From contig JAHDVQ010000006.1 in the NCBI GenBank assembly GCA_023384595.1, positions 13,339-63,055 on the forward strand: a DNA stretch of 49,717 bases. Reading direction: 5' to 3'. The position numbers were made by a program, and so were the translations under genes. Below, piece by piece: positions 17,538 to 25,152 of this stretch; the first letter of the stretch is position 1, and each line of letters opens with the position of its first letter. The notes under the pieces are model-generated. The model was not told the DNA's origin. It saw nothing but the letters and a program-made list of their open reading frames with translations, and did no database searches. The DNA is from Vicinamibacteraceae bacterium (GTDB lineage Bacteria; Acidobacteriota; Vicinamibacteria; Vicinamibacterales; JAFNAJ01).

Positions 17538-18200
17538 TCAGTTGGCGGCGGCGGCAGCCATCCCGAGCATGGCGACCATGGCGGCGCCGAACATCATCGC
17601 CGCGCCGCAGCAGATGACGACGGGAATGAGCACGGCCGCGGCGGCCTTGCCCATCGTCGTGTCGTGGACGATCTGCAGGCCCAGAATCGAGTACGCGACG
17701 GCGGCGATGCCGGCGATGATGCCACCGCAGATCGGGATGATCTGGCCCAGCCACGCGGTGCCCATCACGTAGGCGACCGTGCGGAAGGTGGCCTCGAAGC
17801 TCGCCTTCGCCCCGCCGAGCAGCGACAGCAGCCCGTGGTAGATGGCGGCGCCGATGAACAGCCCGATGGTGCCGATGATGGGCATCATGATGATCGACAT
17901 GACGCCGCCGCTCATCATGCCCGGGTAGTCGCCCATGCCCGGCATGCCGGCACCGAGCCCCCCGAGACCCAGACTGTAGATGTAGCTGGCGACCGCGCCA
18001 ATCAGCATCCCGATGATGGCGAACACGAGCGGGTTCCCCAGACCCCCCTCGCGCCGCATCGTCGAGAAGAACCGGCGTGGTTCGGTGAGCAGCTCGCGCA
18101 CCGTGCCGATGAAGCGCTGGACGAAATCGCCGGGCTGTTCCCAGGGCGGGCCCGACAGGGACGTGCCGGGCGTCGGGGGCAGGGGAGGAATCGTGGCCAT
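17538..18200 (-). CDS. YIP1 family membrane protein
   Basis: A 220-residue protein with a proline-rich N-terminus (about 1-20), an amphipathic segment (VQRFIGTVRELLTEPRRFF near 27-45) and about five membrane helices between residues 57 and 218. Helix borders are rich in Gly and Met (GAGMPGMGDYPGMM near 80-95). The TEPRRFFSTM element followed by PLVFAIIGMLIGA is typical of bacterial YIP1-family proteins, whose role is not known. The start at 18200 is preceded by AAGGAG, which makes it secure although the open frame continues far upstream. It is the first gene of the minus-strand group with DUF2752 and the SpoIIE phosphatase. Confidence 0.85.
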   Translation of the reverse strand: MATIPPLPPTPGTSLSGPPWEQPGDFVQRFIGTVRELLTEPRRFFSTMRREGGLGNPLVFAIIGMLIGAVASYIYSLGLGGLGAGMPGMGDYPGMMSGGVMSIIMMPIIGTIGLFIGAAIYHGLLSLLGGAKASFEATFRTVAYVMGTAWLGQIIPICGGIIAGIAAVAYSILGLQIVHDTTMGKAAAAVLIPVVICCGAAMMFGAAMVAMLGMAAAAAN

Positions 18201-18251
18201 GAACGCTCCTTGAACGCACGCCACTCGGCGTGCCGGTTTCGAATGCCAGAG

Positions 18252-18280
18252 GTTATCGCATACCCTGATCGGAACTGCAA
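18252..18280 (-). promoter_or_regulatory. Possible promoter for the YIP1-DUF2752-SpoIIE group
   Basis: On the minus strand TTGCAG (18275-18280) and GATAAC (18252-18257) are separated by exactly 17 bases, followed by a leader of about 45 bases to the ATG at 18200. Matches to the sigma-70 consensus are 3 of 6 and 4 of 6, so this is plausible but weak. It lies in the 120-base divergent gap; I see no clear promoter for the plus-strand hydrolase. Confidence 0.35.
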
Positions 18281-18320
18281 ACGCGCATCGCGGGGGCACC
18301 CGCGACGCCCGGGGTGACCG

Positions 18321-19124
18321 ATGGAGACACTCGCCTTCGCGTCGGTGCCCGAGGCCGCGACACCCTCCCGGCTCCTCGGCCTGCACGGCATCTACGGACG
18401 CGGCCGCAACTGGACGACCATGGCGCGCGAACTGCACGCGCGTCGGCCCGAGTGGTCCACGCTGCTCATCGACCTTCGCCTGCACGGCGATTCGCCGGCC
18501 TTCGAGCCGCCGCACACCGTTGACGCGGCGGCGGGCGACCTCGCGCGGCTCGAGGAGGCCACGGGCCTGCACGGCCGTGCGGTCCTCGGGCACTCCTTTG
18601 GCGGCAAGGTCGCGCTGGCGCACGCCCTCTCGGGCCTCGACCACCTGGAGCAGGCGTGGATCATCGACTCGACGCCCGAGGTGAAGGCGCCGGCAGGCAC
18701 GGCCTGGCGGATGCTCGATCAGATTCGGTCGCTGCCGGCGGCGTTCCCCGGCCGGAAGGACGCCGTGGCGGCGCTCACGGCCGGCGGGCTCTCGAGGGGC
18801 GTGGCGCGGTGGATGGCCTCGAACCTGGTCTTCGACGAGGGCCGCTACGTGTGGCGCCTCGACTTCGACGCGATGGAGGCCCTGCTGCGCGACTTCTTCG
18901 CGCGCGACCTGTGGCAGGTCGTCGAGTCGCCGCCCGAGGGGCTCGACCTCCATTTCGTCCGGGCGACGGCCTCGCACGTCCTGAGCGACGAGGCCCAGGA
19001 CCGGATCCGCGCGGCGGGCCGGCGGCACGGCCGTGCCCACCTGCACGATGTCGAGGGCGGACACTGGCTGCACGTCGACAACCCGCACGCCATCCTCGAG
19101 CTGCTCTCGACGCACCTGCCCTGA
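18321..19124 (+). CDS. Alpha/beta hydrolase (esterase-like, YbfF type)
   Basis: A 267-residue cytosolic alpha/beta hydrolase. The oxyanion-hole loop is LLGLHGIYGRGRNW near residues 18-31, where HG follows the first strand. DLRLHGDS at 51-58 matches the DxRxHGxS block of YbfF/ABHD11-type esterases. The nucleophile is Ser92 in LGHSFGGK, and the catalytic histidine is in EGGHWLHVDNP near residue 247. The acid is probably in the HFVRATASHVLSD segment around 213-225. These esterases act on short acyl or acyl-CoA esters; the natural substrate is unknown. It stands alone between divergent and convergent neighbours and ends at a perfect palindrome shared with mutS. Confidence 0.88.
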   Translation: METLAFASVPEAATPSRLLGLHGIYGRGRNWTTMARELHARRPEWSTLLIDLRLHGDSPAFEPPHTVDAAAGDLARLEEATGLHGRAVLGHSFGGKVALAHALSGLDHLEQAWIIDSTPEVKAPAGTAWRMLDQIRSLPAAFPGRKDAVAALTAGGLSRGVARWMASNLVFDEGRYVWRLDFDAMEALLRDFFARDLWQVVESPPEGLDLHFVRATASHVLSDEAQDRIRAAGRRHGRAHLHDVEGGHWLHVDNPHAILELLSTHLP

Positions 19125-19162
19125 GCGCGGGGCCGCGTGGGGGCGCGTAGGGGCGCGGGGGC

Positions 19163-19190
19163 GTAGGGGCCGGCTTAAGCCGGCCCCTAC
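19163..19190. terminator. Perfect 28-base palindrome shared by hydrolase and mutS ends
   Basis: Two 14-base arms, GTAGGGGCCGGCTT and its exact complement, meet with no spacer. The palindrome lies between the convergent alpha/beta hydrolase and mutS genes, and its right arm contains the mutS stop codon (19187-19189). It can fold on either transcript as a bidirectional terminator. The preceding 30 bases repeat a GCGTAGGGGC-like unit, so it may also be a copy of a dispersed intergenic repeat. Confidence 0.6.
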
Positions 19191-21847
19191 GTGATGTCGA
19201 GATCCTTCTTCAGTTCCGCGAGCAGCGCGAGCGCGGCCAGCGGGGTCATCGTGTCGGTGTCGACGGCACGCAGCCGGTCGGCGACGTGCTCCACGGGCGA
19301 GGCCACCTGGAACAGCCCCAGCTGCTGCTGCGGTTCGCGCGGCGCGCGCGTGAGCGACGGCCGGCCGCCGCGCGCGAGCTCGTCCTGTTCGAGGCCCGCG
19401 AGAATCTCCCGCGCGCGGGTGATGACGGTCGAGGGCAGCCCGGCGAGACGCGCCACCTGAATGCCGTACGACCGGTCGGACCGCCCGGGCACGACCTTCC
19501 GCAGGAACACGATGTGGTCCTGCCACTCGCGCACCGCCACGTGCGAGTTGACGATCCCGGGGAGCGCATCGGCGAGATCCGTCAGCTCGTGGTAGTGCGT
19601 CGCGAAGAGGGTCTTCGGGCGGTGGCGCGGGTGCGTCGCGAGGTACTCGGCCACGGCCCAGGCGATGCTGAGGCCGTCGAAGGTGGCCGTGCCGCGTCCG
19701 ATCTCGTCGAGCACGACGAAACTGCGCGAGGTGGCGGTGTGCAGGATGCGTGCGGTCTCCTGCATCTCCACCATGAAGGTCGACTGGCCCCGCGCGATGT
19801 TGTCGGACGCGCCGACGCGCGCGAACACGCGATCGACGACCGGCAGCTTCGCCGAGCGGGCGGGCACGAACGATCCAATCTGCGCCATCACGATCATGAG
19901 GGCCGACTGGCGCAGGTACGTCGACTTGCCGCCCATGTTCGGCCCCGTCAGCACGACGAGCTGCTCGGTGGTGCCGTTGAGCGTCAGGTCGTTGGGCACG
20001 AACGGCTCGCGCGTGCGGTGCTCGACCACCGGATGGCGCCCGTCGACGATGGCGAACTCGTCGCCTTCGTGCAGGAGCGGCTTCGTGTAGTTGAAGAGCG
20101 TGGCCGCGTCGGCGAGGGCGGCGAGCACGTCGAGCGCCGCCAGGCGGCGCGCCGCCTCCTGGACTCGGGGCGCTTCGACGGCGACACGGGCGCGCAGGGC
20201 GTCGAAGGCGGCGATCTCGCGCTCGAGGATTCGCTCGTCGGCGCCGAGCACCTTCTCCTCGTGCTCCTTGAGGGCCGGGGTGATGTAGCGCTCGCCTCCC
20301 GCGATGGTCTGCTTCCGATGGTAGTCGTCCGGCACGTGCGGCAGGTTCGACTTCGACACCTCGATGTAGAAGCCGAACACGCGGTTGAAGCGAATCTTGA
20401 GCGAGGAGATGCCGGTGCGTTCGCGCTCGGCCGCTTCCATGGCCGCGATCCGCTCGCGTCCGGTCCGGCTCACGTCGCGCAGCTCGTCCAGCTCGACATC
20501 CACGCCGTCGCGCACGAAGCCGCCGTCGCGCGCGAGGACCGGAGGCTCGTCGACGAGCGTCGTGGCAATCAGCGTGCGGACGTCCGCCAGCTCGTCGAGG
20601 CCCGAGACAACCGATTGCAGCAGGGGCGCCTGCAGGGCGCCGAGGATCTGGCGCACGCGCGGAATCGCGCCCAGCGACTGGCCGAGGCCGACGAGATCGC
20701 GCGGCCCCGCCGTGCCCAGGGCCACCCGCGAGACGAGGCGCTCCACGTCCTGAACGGCGCGCAGCGTCTCGCGCAGTCTTCCGCGCTCGCTCGTGCGGAA
20801 GGCGAGCTCCTCGACCGCGTCGAGCCGATCCTGAATGGGCTCGAGCTGGGCGAGCGGGCGGATGAGCCACTGACGCAGCAGCCGGGCGCCCATCGAGGTC
20901 TTCGTGCGGTCGAGCTGTGCGAGCAGCGAGCCGTCGCGTCCTCCCTCGGTGCCCTCGATCACCTCGAGGTGCTTGAGTGTCGTGGCGTCGACGAGCAGCC
21001 CGTCGCGACGTTCGCGGAACCCGACCGCGCGCACGTGCTCCAGGTCGACGCGCTGGGTGTCGCGCAGGTAACGCACGAGCCCGCCCGCCGCGGCGATCGA
21101 GGCCGGGTGGCCCTCGAGGCCGAACCCGGCGAGCGTCGACGCCTGGAGCTGGTCGAGCAGCGTGGACCGTGCCGCATCGAGCCCGAAGGTGAACTCGTCG
21201 ACACGCGTGATCGAGGTGGCCGCGAGCGTGCCCTCGGGCAGCCACGCCGGATCGAACGACTCCGCGAGCAGGACCTCGCGCGGGCGCAGGACGGCGATCT
21301 CTTCGGCGAGGGCCAGCCACCCGTCCTCGCCCTGGTAGTCGGCCGCCGTGAAGGCGCCCGTCGACAGATCGATGAGGGCGGTGCCGAGCCCTGGCGGGCG
21401 CGGCGCACCCCGGGCCGGCGAGCCAGACGCGACGAGCGCAAGCGTGAAGGCCGGTTCTCCCGACTCGAGGTAGGAGTCGTCGACCAGCGTGCCGGGCGAG
21501 ACGACGCGCACGACCTCGCGCCGCACCACCCCCTTGGCCCTCTTCGGGTCTTCGACCTGCTCGCAGATGGCGACGCGGAACCCCTTCCTGACGAGGCGCG
21601 CGATGTAGGTGTCGGCCGCGTGGAAGGGCACCCCGCACATGGGAATCGCGTTGCCGTTGGCGTCCTTCGAGCGGGAGGTCAGGGTGAGGTCGAGGGCGCG
21701 GGCCGCGGTGAGCGCGTCCTCGTAGAACATCTCGAAGAAATCGCCCATGCGGAAGAAGAGCAACGCGTCGCGAACCTGGCGCTTCGCGTCGAAGTACTGG
21801 CGCATGGCCGGCGTCAGCGACGCCGTCGGGGGACCTGCGTGCGGCAT
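19187..21847 (-). CDS. mutS: DNA mismatch repair protein MutS
   Basis: An 886-residue MutS, close to the usual 850-880. The mismatch-reading domain at the N-terminus contains RMGDFFEMFYEDA (about residues 36-48) with the Phe-x-Glu motif. Connector, core and clamp domains follow. The ATPase domain has Walker A GPNMGGKST with Lys641, a Walker B region reading SFVVLDEIGRGT, and ATHYHEL further on. The C-terminal residues (about 800-886) form the helix-turn-helix dimer region and a linker. It binds mismatches and starts methyl-directed or nick-directed repair with MutL, which is not in this window. The start at 21847 gives the normal family N-terminus; no strong ribosome binding site is visible. 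Divergent from tsaB. Confidence 0.97.
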   Translation of the reverse strand: MPHAGPPTASLTPAMRQYFDAKRQVRDALLFFRMGDFFEMFYEDALTAARALDLTLTSRSKDANGNAIPMCGVPFHAADTYIARLVRKGFRVAICEQVEDPKRAKGVVRREVVRVVSPGTLVDDSYLESGEPAFTLALVASGSPARGAPRPPGLGTALIDLSTGAFTAADYQGEDGWLALAEEIAVLRPREVLLAESFDPAWLPEGTLAATSITRVDEFTFGLDAARSTLLDQLQASTLAGFGLEGHPASIAAAGGLVRYLRDTQRVDLEHVRAVGFRERRDGLLVDATTLKHLEVIEGTEGGRDGSLLAQLDRTKTSMGARLLRQWLIRPLAQLEPIQDRLDAVEELAFRTSERGRLRETLRAVQDVERLVSRVALGTAGPRDLVGLGQSLGAIPRVRQILGALQAPLLQSVVSGLDELADVRTLIATTLVDEPPVLARDGGFVRDGVDVELDELRDVSRTGRERIAAMEAAERERTGISSLKIRFNRVFGFYIEVSKSNLPHVPDDYHRKQTIAGGERYITPALKEHEEKVLGADERILEREIAAFDALRARVAVEAPRVQEAARRLAALDVLAALADAATLFNYTKPLLHEGDEFAIVDGRHPVVEHRTREPFVPNDLTLNGTTEQLVVLTGPNMGGKSTYLRQSALMIVMAQIGSFVPARSAKLPVVDRVFARVGASDNIARGQSTFMVEMQETARILHTATSRSFVVLDEIGRGTATFDGLSIAWAVAEYLATHPRHRPKTLFATHYHELTDLADALPGIVNSHVAVREWQDHIVFLRKVVPGRSDRSYGIQVARLAGLPSTVITRAREILAGLEQDELARGGRPSLTRAPREPQQQLGLFQVASPVEHVADRLRAVDTDTMTPLAALALLAELKKDLDIT

Positions 21848-21902
21848 GGAGTCGGTGCGGCGGTTCCCGGAAGAGGGCGTGCCCCGCGGCACGGGCCGGG
21901 CG

Positions 21903-21908
21903 AGTATA
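21903..21908 (-). promoter_or_regulatory. Possible -10 box (TATACT) for mutS
   Basis: TATACT on the minus strand lies 55 bases upstream of the mutS ATG in the 110-base divergent gap. No good -35 is evident. On the plus strand, TACACT at 21932-21937 could serve tsaB, with a leader of about 14 bases. Confidence 0.35.
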
Positions 21909-21957
21909 CCGGAGCCCGGCGCCGGTCGGGGTACACTGCTGCGGGAACGGCCGACAG

Positions 21958-22704
21958 ATGATTGTACTGGCTCTCGACTCGACGACGCGCGACGGCAGCG
22001 TGGCCGTGTGGCGCGACGGCGCGCTACGGCGGGTGGAGTCCGGCGACGCCGCGCGCGGGTTCTCTGAACGGCTGCCCGGCCACGTGTTGTCGCTGCTGGC
22101 TGCGGAGGGGCTCGCGCCGGCCGACGTGGACGTCTTCGCCGTCTCGGCCGGCCCTGGCTCACTCACCGGCCTGCGCGTGGGGCTGGCCACCATCCAGGGA
22201 CTGGCGTTCGCGGCGGGGCGCCCCGTCGTTGCCGTCCCGACGCTCGAACTGGTGGCGCGAGGCGCGGCCGCCGCCGCCATCGCCGGCGGGGCCGGCGACA
22301 TCGGAGCCTGCCGCGACGCCGCACGGGGTGAGGTGTTCTGGGCACGGTGGCGCCTCGATCGGTCGCACGGCGACGATGCGGGCCGCATCGCTCTCGATCC
22401 GGTGGACAACGCCATGGTGCTCGCGCCCGCCGATCTCGTGGGGCGATGGCGGGCGCTCTCGCCACCGCAGGCGGTGGCCGGCGATGGCTGGCCGCTGTGC
22501 CAGGAGGCCGCTGCGTCGCACGGCGTCGCCCCGCTCTTGGTCGAGACTCCGCCCCTCGCGGCGCCACTTGCCGAGCGCGCGGCGGTGCTCGCCCTGGCGA
22601 AACAGACGGTGTCGCCGCATGCGGTGCACCCGGTGTACGTGCGTCGTCCCGACGCGGAGCTCGCGCGGGATCGGCGGGCCGGCACGGCCAGTCCGGCCCG
22701 ATGA
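21958..22704 (+). CDS. tsaB: tRNA threonylcarbamoyladenosine biosynthesis protein TsaB
   Basis: A 248-residue TsaB (YeaZ). The N-terminus MIVLALDSTTRDGSVAV and the signature SAGPGSLTGLRVGLATIQG (about residues 63-81) are typical. TsaB is the inactive ASKHA-fold partner that dimerises with TsaD and, with TsaE and TsaC, places threonylcarbamoyl on A37 of tRNAs reading ANN codons. TsaD and TsaE are not in the window. The gene precedes rimI by four bases, a common pairing in bacteria. Expected length is 220-240, so this copy is normal, with a slightly longer basic tail. Confidence 0.94.
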   Translation: MIVLALDSTTRDGSVAVWRDGALRRVESGDAARGFSERLPGHVLSLLAAEGLAPADVDVFAVSAGPGSLTGLRVGLATIQGLAFAAGRPVVAVPTLELVARGAAAAAIAGGAGDIGACRDAARGEVFWARWRLDRSHGDDAGRIALDPVDNAMVLAPADLVGRWRALSPPQAVAGDGWPLCQEAAASHGVAPLLVETPPLAAPLAERAAVLALAKQTVSPHAVHPVYVRRPDAELARDRRAGTASPAR

Positions 22705-22708
22705 GGCG

Positions 22709-23236
22709 ATGACCGCACCGCTGGCCGACCTGCGCCCGCTCCCCCCGGGGTGGATCGTGGAGCCGCTCGACTACGCGCGCGACCTCGACGGAGTGCTCGC
22801 CGTCGACGCGGCCTCGTTTGCCAACCACTGGACTCGCGAGATGTTCGAGTGGGAGGCGCGCCATTCCGATGTCGCGCGGCTCTCGGTGCTCCGCGCGCCC
22901 GACGGGCACGTGGCGGGGTACTGTGCGGCGTGGGTCATCTTCGATGAGGTCCACATCAACAACATGGCCGTGCTGCCCGCGCATCGCCGGCAGGGCCTCG
23001 GAGCGGCGCTGCTCGCGCGCGTGCTCGACGCGGCCGCCCACGAGGGCGCGGACCGTGCCACCCTCGAAGTGCGGGCCTCGAACGAGGCCGCCCGCCGCCT
23101 CTACGAGGGGTTCGGGTTCCAGCCGGCGGGCGTGCGACCGCGCTACTACACCAACCCCATCGAGGACGCCATTGTGATGTGGCGTGTCCCTGACGGGCGC
23201 GCCGCACCGCGTCCTGTCTTGCTTGAAACCCCGTGA
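22709..23236 (+). CDS. rimI: Ribosomal protein S18 N-acetyltransferase RimI-like
   Basis: A 175-residue GNAT acetyltransferase. The acetyl-CoA loop reads VLPAHRRQGLGAALL at about residues 91-105, the R/Q-x-x-G-x-G/A motif. The end segment EVRASNEAARRLYEGFGFQPAG (about 127-148) is the RimI-type signature with the tyrosine that acts as general acid, followed by RPRYYTNPIEDAIVM. RimI acetylates the N-terminal alanine of ribosomal protein S18; related copies may act on other N-termini. Its place directly after tsaB supports the assignment. Confidence 0.9.
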   Translation: MTAPLADLRPLPPGWIVEPLDYARDLDGVLAVDAASFANHWTREMFEWEARHSDVARLSVLRAPDGHVAGYCAAWVIFDEVHINNMAVLPAHRRQGLGAALLARVLDAAAHEGADRATLEVRASNEAARRLYEGFGFQPAGVRPRYYTNPIEDAIVMWRVPDGRAAPRPVLLETP

Positions 23237-23251
23237 CACGAGTGGTATCGT
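23223..23251 (+). promoter_or_regulatory. Sigma-70-type promoter for the YdcH-like gene
   Basis: TTGAAA (23223-23228) and TATCGT (23246-23251) are spaced by exactly 17 bases; matches to consensus are 5 of 6 and 4 of 6. The box overlaps the end of rimI and leaves a leader of about 53 bases before the ATG at 23310. This is the best-formed -35/-10 pair I found in the window. Confidence 0.5.
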
Positions 23252-23309
23252 CGGCTCAACGGCACGGCGTCCTGCCGTGTCGACGACACCCGCACCACGG
23301 AGGTCGGAT

Positions 23310-23558
23310 ATGCCCACAAACGAGCAGGCTCTGAAGGAGCACCTGCTGCAGACGGACGTCGAGTACCGCGAACTGGCACACACTCACCGCGATCTCGATC
23401 GCCGCCTCCACGAACTTGCGCACAAGTCGTATCTCTCCGAGCAGGAGCAGACCGAGGAAATCACGCTGAAGAAGCGGAAGCTGCAATTGAAGGACCGGAT
23501 GGCCGATATCCTTCGACGCCATCGCGAGGGCTCGCCGGCAACGGCAGCCCATCACTAA
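23310..23558 (+). CDS. YdcH family (DUF465) small coiled-coil protein
   Basis: An 82-residue, highly charged and almost fully helical protein. The heptad-rich segment from residue 12 to 70 (HLLQTDVEYRELAHTHRDLD, then ITLKKRKLQLKDRMADILRR) matches the DUF465/YdcH pattern, including the conserved LKKRKLQLKD block. Function is unknown in general. The start is fixed by GGAGG at 23299-23303, six bases ahead of ATG; a longer upstream frame is a read-through of the rimI end. It has its own promoter-like site and is followed by a strong hairpin, so it may be a single-gene transcript. Confidence 0.88.
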   Translation: MPTNEQALKEHLLQTDVEYRELAHTHRDLDRRLHELAHKSYLSEQEQTEEITLKKRKLQLKDRMADILRRHREGSPATAAHH

Positions 23559-23579
23559 CCGGGGCGCCTGGTTCACGGG

Positions 23580-23611
23580 GGCGCGCCGCTGACCCACGTG
23601 CACGGCGCGCC
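23580..23611 (+). terminator. Nine-base-pair hairpin after the YdcH-like gene
   Basis: Arms GGCGCGCCG (23580-23588) and CGGCGCGCC (23603-23611) are exact complements around a 14-base loop. It lies 22 bases past the YdcH stop in the 103-base gap before psd. No T-run follows, so it could be an intrinsic-like terminator or a leader structure for psd. Confidence 0.45.
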
Positions 23612-23661
23612 ACCGGCACTCGCGCCCGCCTCGTTCACCCAGTTCGTCATCATCCCCTCAC

Positions 23662-24306
23662 ATGAAACTCGATCGCGCCGGCCTGCCGTTCATCACCGGG
23701 GCCCTGGTTCCGGCTGCCGCGCTGGTCCTCGCCCGCCGGTGGGGCTGGGCCGTGCCGTTTGCGGCGGCCGCGGGAGCGTTGGCGTTCTTCTTTCGCGACC
23801 CGGACCGCGTCACGCCCGAGGGCGACGATCTCGTCGTCTCGCCCGCCGACGGAGAGGTGGTCGTGGCCGGGGAACCGGACCCGGCCGCGGTGCCACCGGG
23901 GTCGTGGCTGCAGGTGAGCATCTTCCTGTCGCCGCTCGACGTCCACGTCAACCGCATTCCCTTCACGGGCCGGGTGACGCGCGTGGCCTACACCCCGGGG
24001 CAGTTCCTGCCCGCCTACCGCGGCGAGGCGGCGAGCCAGAACGAGCGGAACGAAATCTGGATCGAGCGGGATGGCGTCACCGTCGTCGCGCGACAGGTCG
24101 TGGGGATCCTCGCGCGGCGCCTGGTGTGCCGCACGCACGCGGGGGCCGAGGTCGCGGCCGGCGAGCGCTTCGGGGTCATGAAGTTCGGCAGCCGCATGGA
24201 CGTGTTCGTGCCGCCCGACAGCACACTGGGCGTCGCGGTCGGCGACCGCGTCCGCGCAGGCGAAACCATCCTGGCGCGCCTCGCGCCGCGCCCGGAGGGC
24301 GTGTAG
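23662..24306 (+). CDS. psd: Phosphatidylserine decarboxylase family protein, short form
   Basis: A 214-residue proenzyme of the short phosphatidylserine decarboxylase type. One or two membrane-associated helices span about residues 9-45. Conserved blocks are FFRDPDR (42-48), VVSPADGEVV (58-67), SIFLSPLDVHVNRIP (85-99), and the self-cleavage site FGSRMDVF with Gly176-Ser177, where the new N-terminal serine becomes the pyruvoyl group. It turns phosphatidylserine into phosphatidylethanolamine at the inner membrane. The gene lies three bases upstream of pssA, which makes the substrate. No clear ribosome binding site is seen before the ATG. Confidence 0.94.
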   Translation: MKLDRAGLPFITGALVPAAALVLARRWGWAVPFAAAAGALAFFFRDPDRVTPEGDDLVVSPADGEVVVAGEPDPAAVPPGSWLQVSIFLSPLDVHVNRIPFTGRVTRVAYTPGQFLPAYRGEAASQNERNEIWIERDGVTVVARQVVGILARRLVCRTHAGAEVAAGERFGVMKFGSRMDVFVPPDSTLGVAVGDRVRAGETILARLAPRPEGV

Positions 24307-24309
24307 ACC

Positions 24310-25143
24310 ATGTCGACGCCCAGCCGGATGCTGACCGCCCTGCGCGATCGCTCGAGCGGACGTCCCGCGATGCGGCGGGGAGTCTTCCTGCTCCCCAGCC
24401 TGTTCACCATGGCGAACATGTTCTGCGGCTATTGCTGCATCGTGTTCGCCATGCGCGGCGAGTACGCGACGGCGGCCCCGTTCATCGGCATCGCGGTGGT
24501 GCTCGACATGCTCGACGGGCGCATCGCCCGGCTCACCGGCGCGACGAGCGCCTTCGGTGTGGAGTTCGATTCGCTCGCCGACGTCATCTCGTTTGGCGTC
24601 GCGCCCGCCATCCTCGCCTTCGCGTGGGGGCTCACCTCGTTCGGCCGCCTCGGCTGGGCCTCGGGCTTCATCTTCGTGTCGGCCGCGGCCATCAGGCTGG
24701 CGCGCTTCAACATCCAGACGTCGGCGAATCTCGACAAGCGCTACTTCGTGGGGCTGCCCAGTCCGGCCGCCGCGGGCGTGCCGGCCGCCACCGTGTTCGC
24801 CTACCCGTACGGCCTGCACGACTGGTACGCGGCGCTCGCCTTCGCCGTCGTGCTCGTGCCGGCGTTCCTGATGATCAGCACGATCAAGTACCGCAGCTTC
24901 AAGACCTTCAACCTGCAGTCGCCCCGATCGGCGCGCAACCTCTTCCTCGTGGCGCTCGTCATCGCAGCCGTGGCGACGCACCCGCAGATCACGCTCGTGG
25001 TGATCGCCTATGCGTATCTGCTCTCCGGATTCGTCGGTCTCGTCTGGTCGCGCGGGCATCGCCGTGCCGCGCCCGAGGCCGCGCCCGAGACCACGCCGCG
25101 CGACGTGATGGCCGACGACGACGCCGGACCCGGCCGCTTCTGA
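24310..25143 (+). CDS. pssA: CDP-diacylglycerol-serine O-phosphatidyltransferase
   Basis: A 277-residue membrane protein of the CDP-alcohol phosphatidyltransferase family. The family signature D-x2-DG-x2-AR-x8-G-x3-D-x3-D is seen in LDMLDGRIARLTG and EFDSLADVISFG (about residues 64-95). About seven or eight membrane helices fill residues 25-250; LPSLFTMANMFCGY near 28-41 is typical of bacterial PssA. It joins CDP-diacylglycerol and serine to form phosphatidylserine, which the upstream Psd then decarboxylates. The C-terminal 30 residues are hydrophilic. It is convergent with the sensor kinase gene, with 9 bases between stops. Confidence 0.95.
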   Translation: MSTPSRMLTALRDRSSGRPAMRRGVFLLPSLFTMANMFCGYCCIVFAMRGEYATAAPFIGIAVVLDMLDGRIARLTGATSAFGVEFDSLADVISFGVAPAILAFAWGLTSFGRLGWASGFIFVSAAAIRLARFNIQTSANLDKRYFVGLPSPAAAGVPAATVFAYPYGLHDWYAALAFAVVLVPAFLMISTIKYRSFKTFNLQSPRSARNLFLVALVIAAVATHPQITLVVIAYAYLLSGFVGLVWSRGHRRAAPEAAPETTPRDVMADDDAGPGRF

Positions 25144-25152
25144 CCGATTGCG

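Noticed and set aside
15321-18317. A plus-strand open frame of 998 codons antisense to the SpoIIE phosphatase and YIP1 genes
   Set aside because: Its product is rich in Arg, His, Asp and Gln with no domain, as expected of an antisense shadow, and the opposite strand has clear conserved motifs.
19286-21961. A plus-strand open frame of 891 codons antisense to mutS
   Set aside because: Composition is dominated by Arg, Glu, His and Val; it mirrors mutS codon use and has no motif or start signal.
17538-22718. A minus-strand open frame of 1726 codons spanning the YIP1 gene to tsaB
   Set aside because: High GC removes stop codons by chance. The frame crosses the plus-strand hydrolase and is out of frame with mutS; only the last 220 codons (YIP1) show family motifs and a ribosome binding site.
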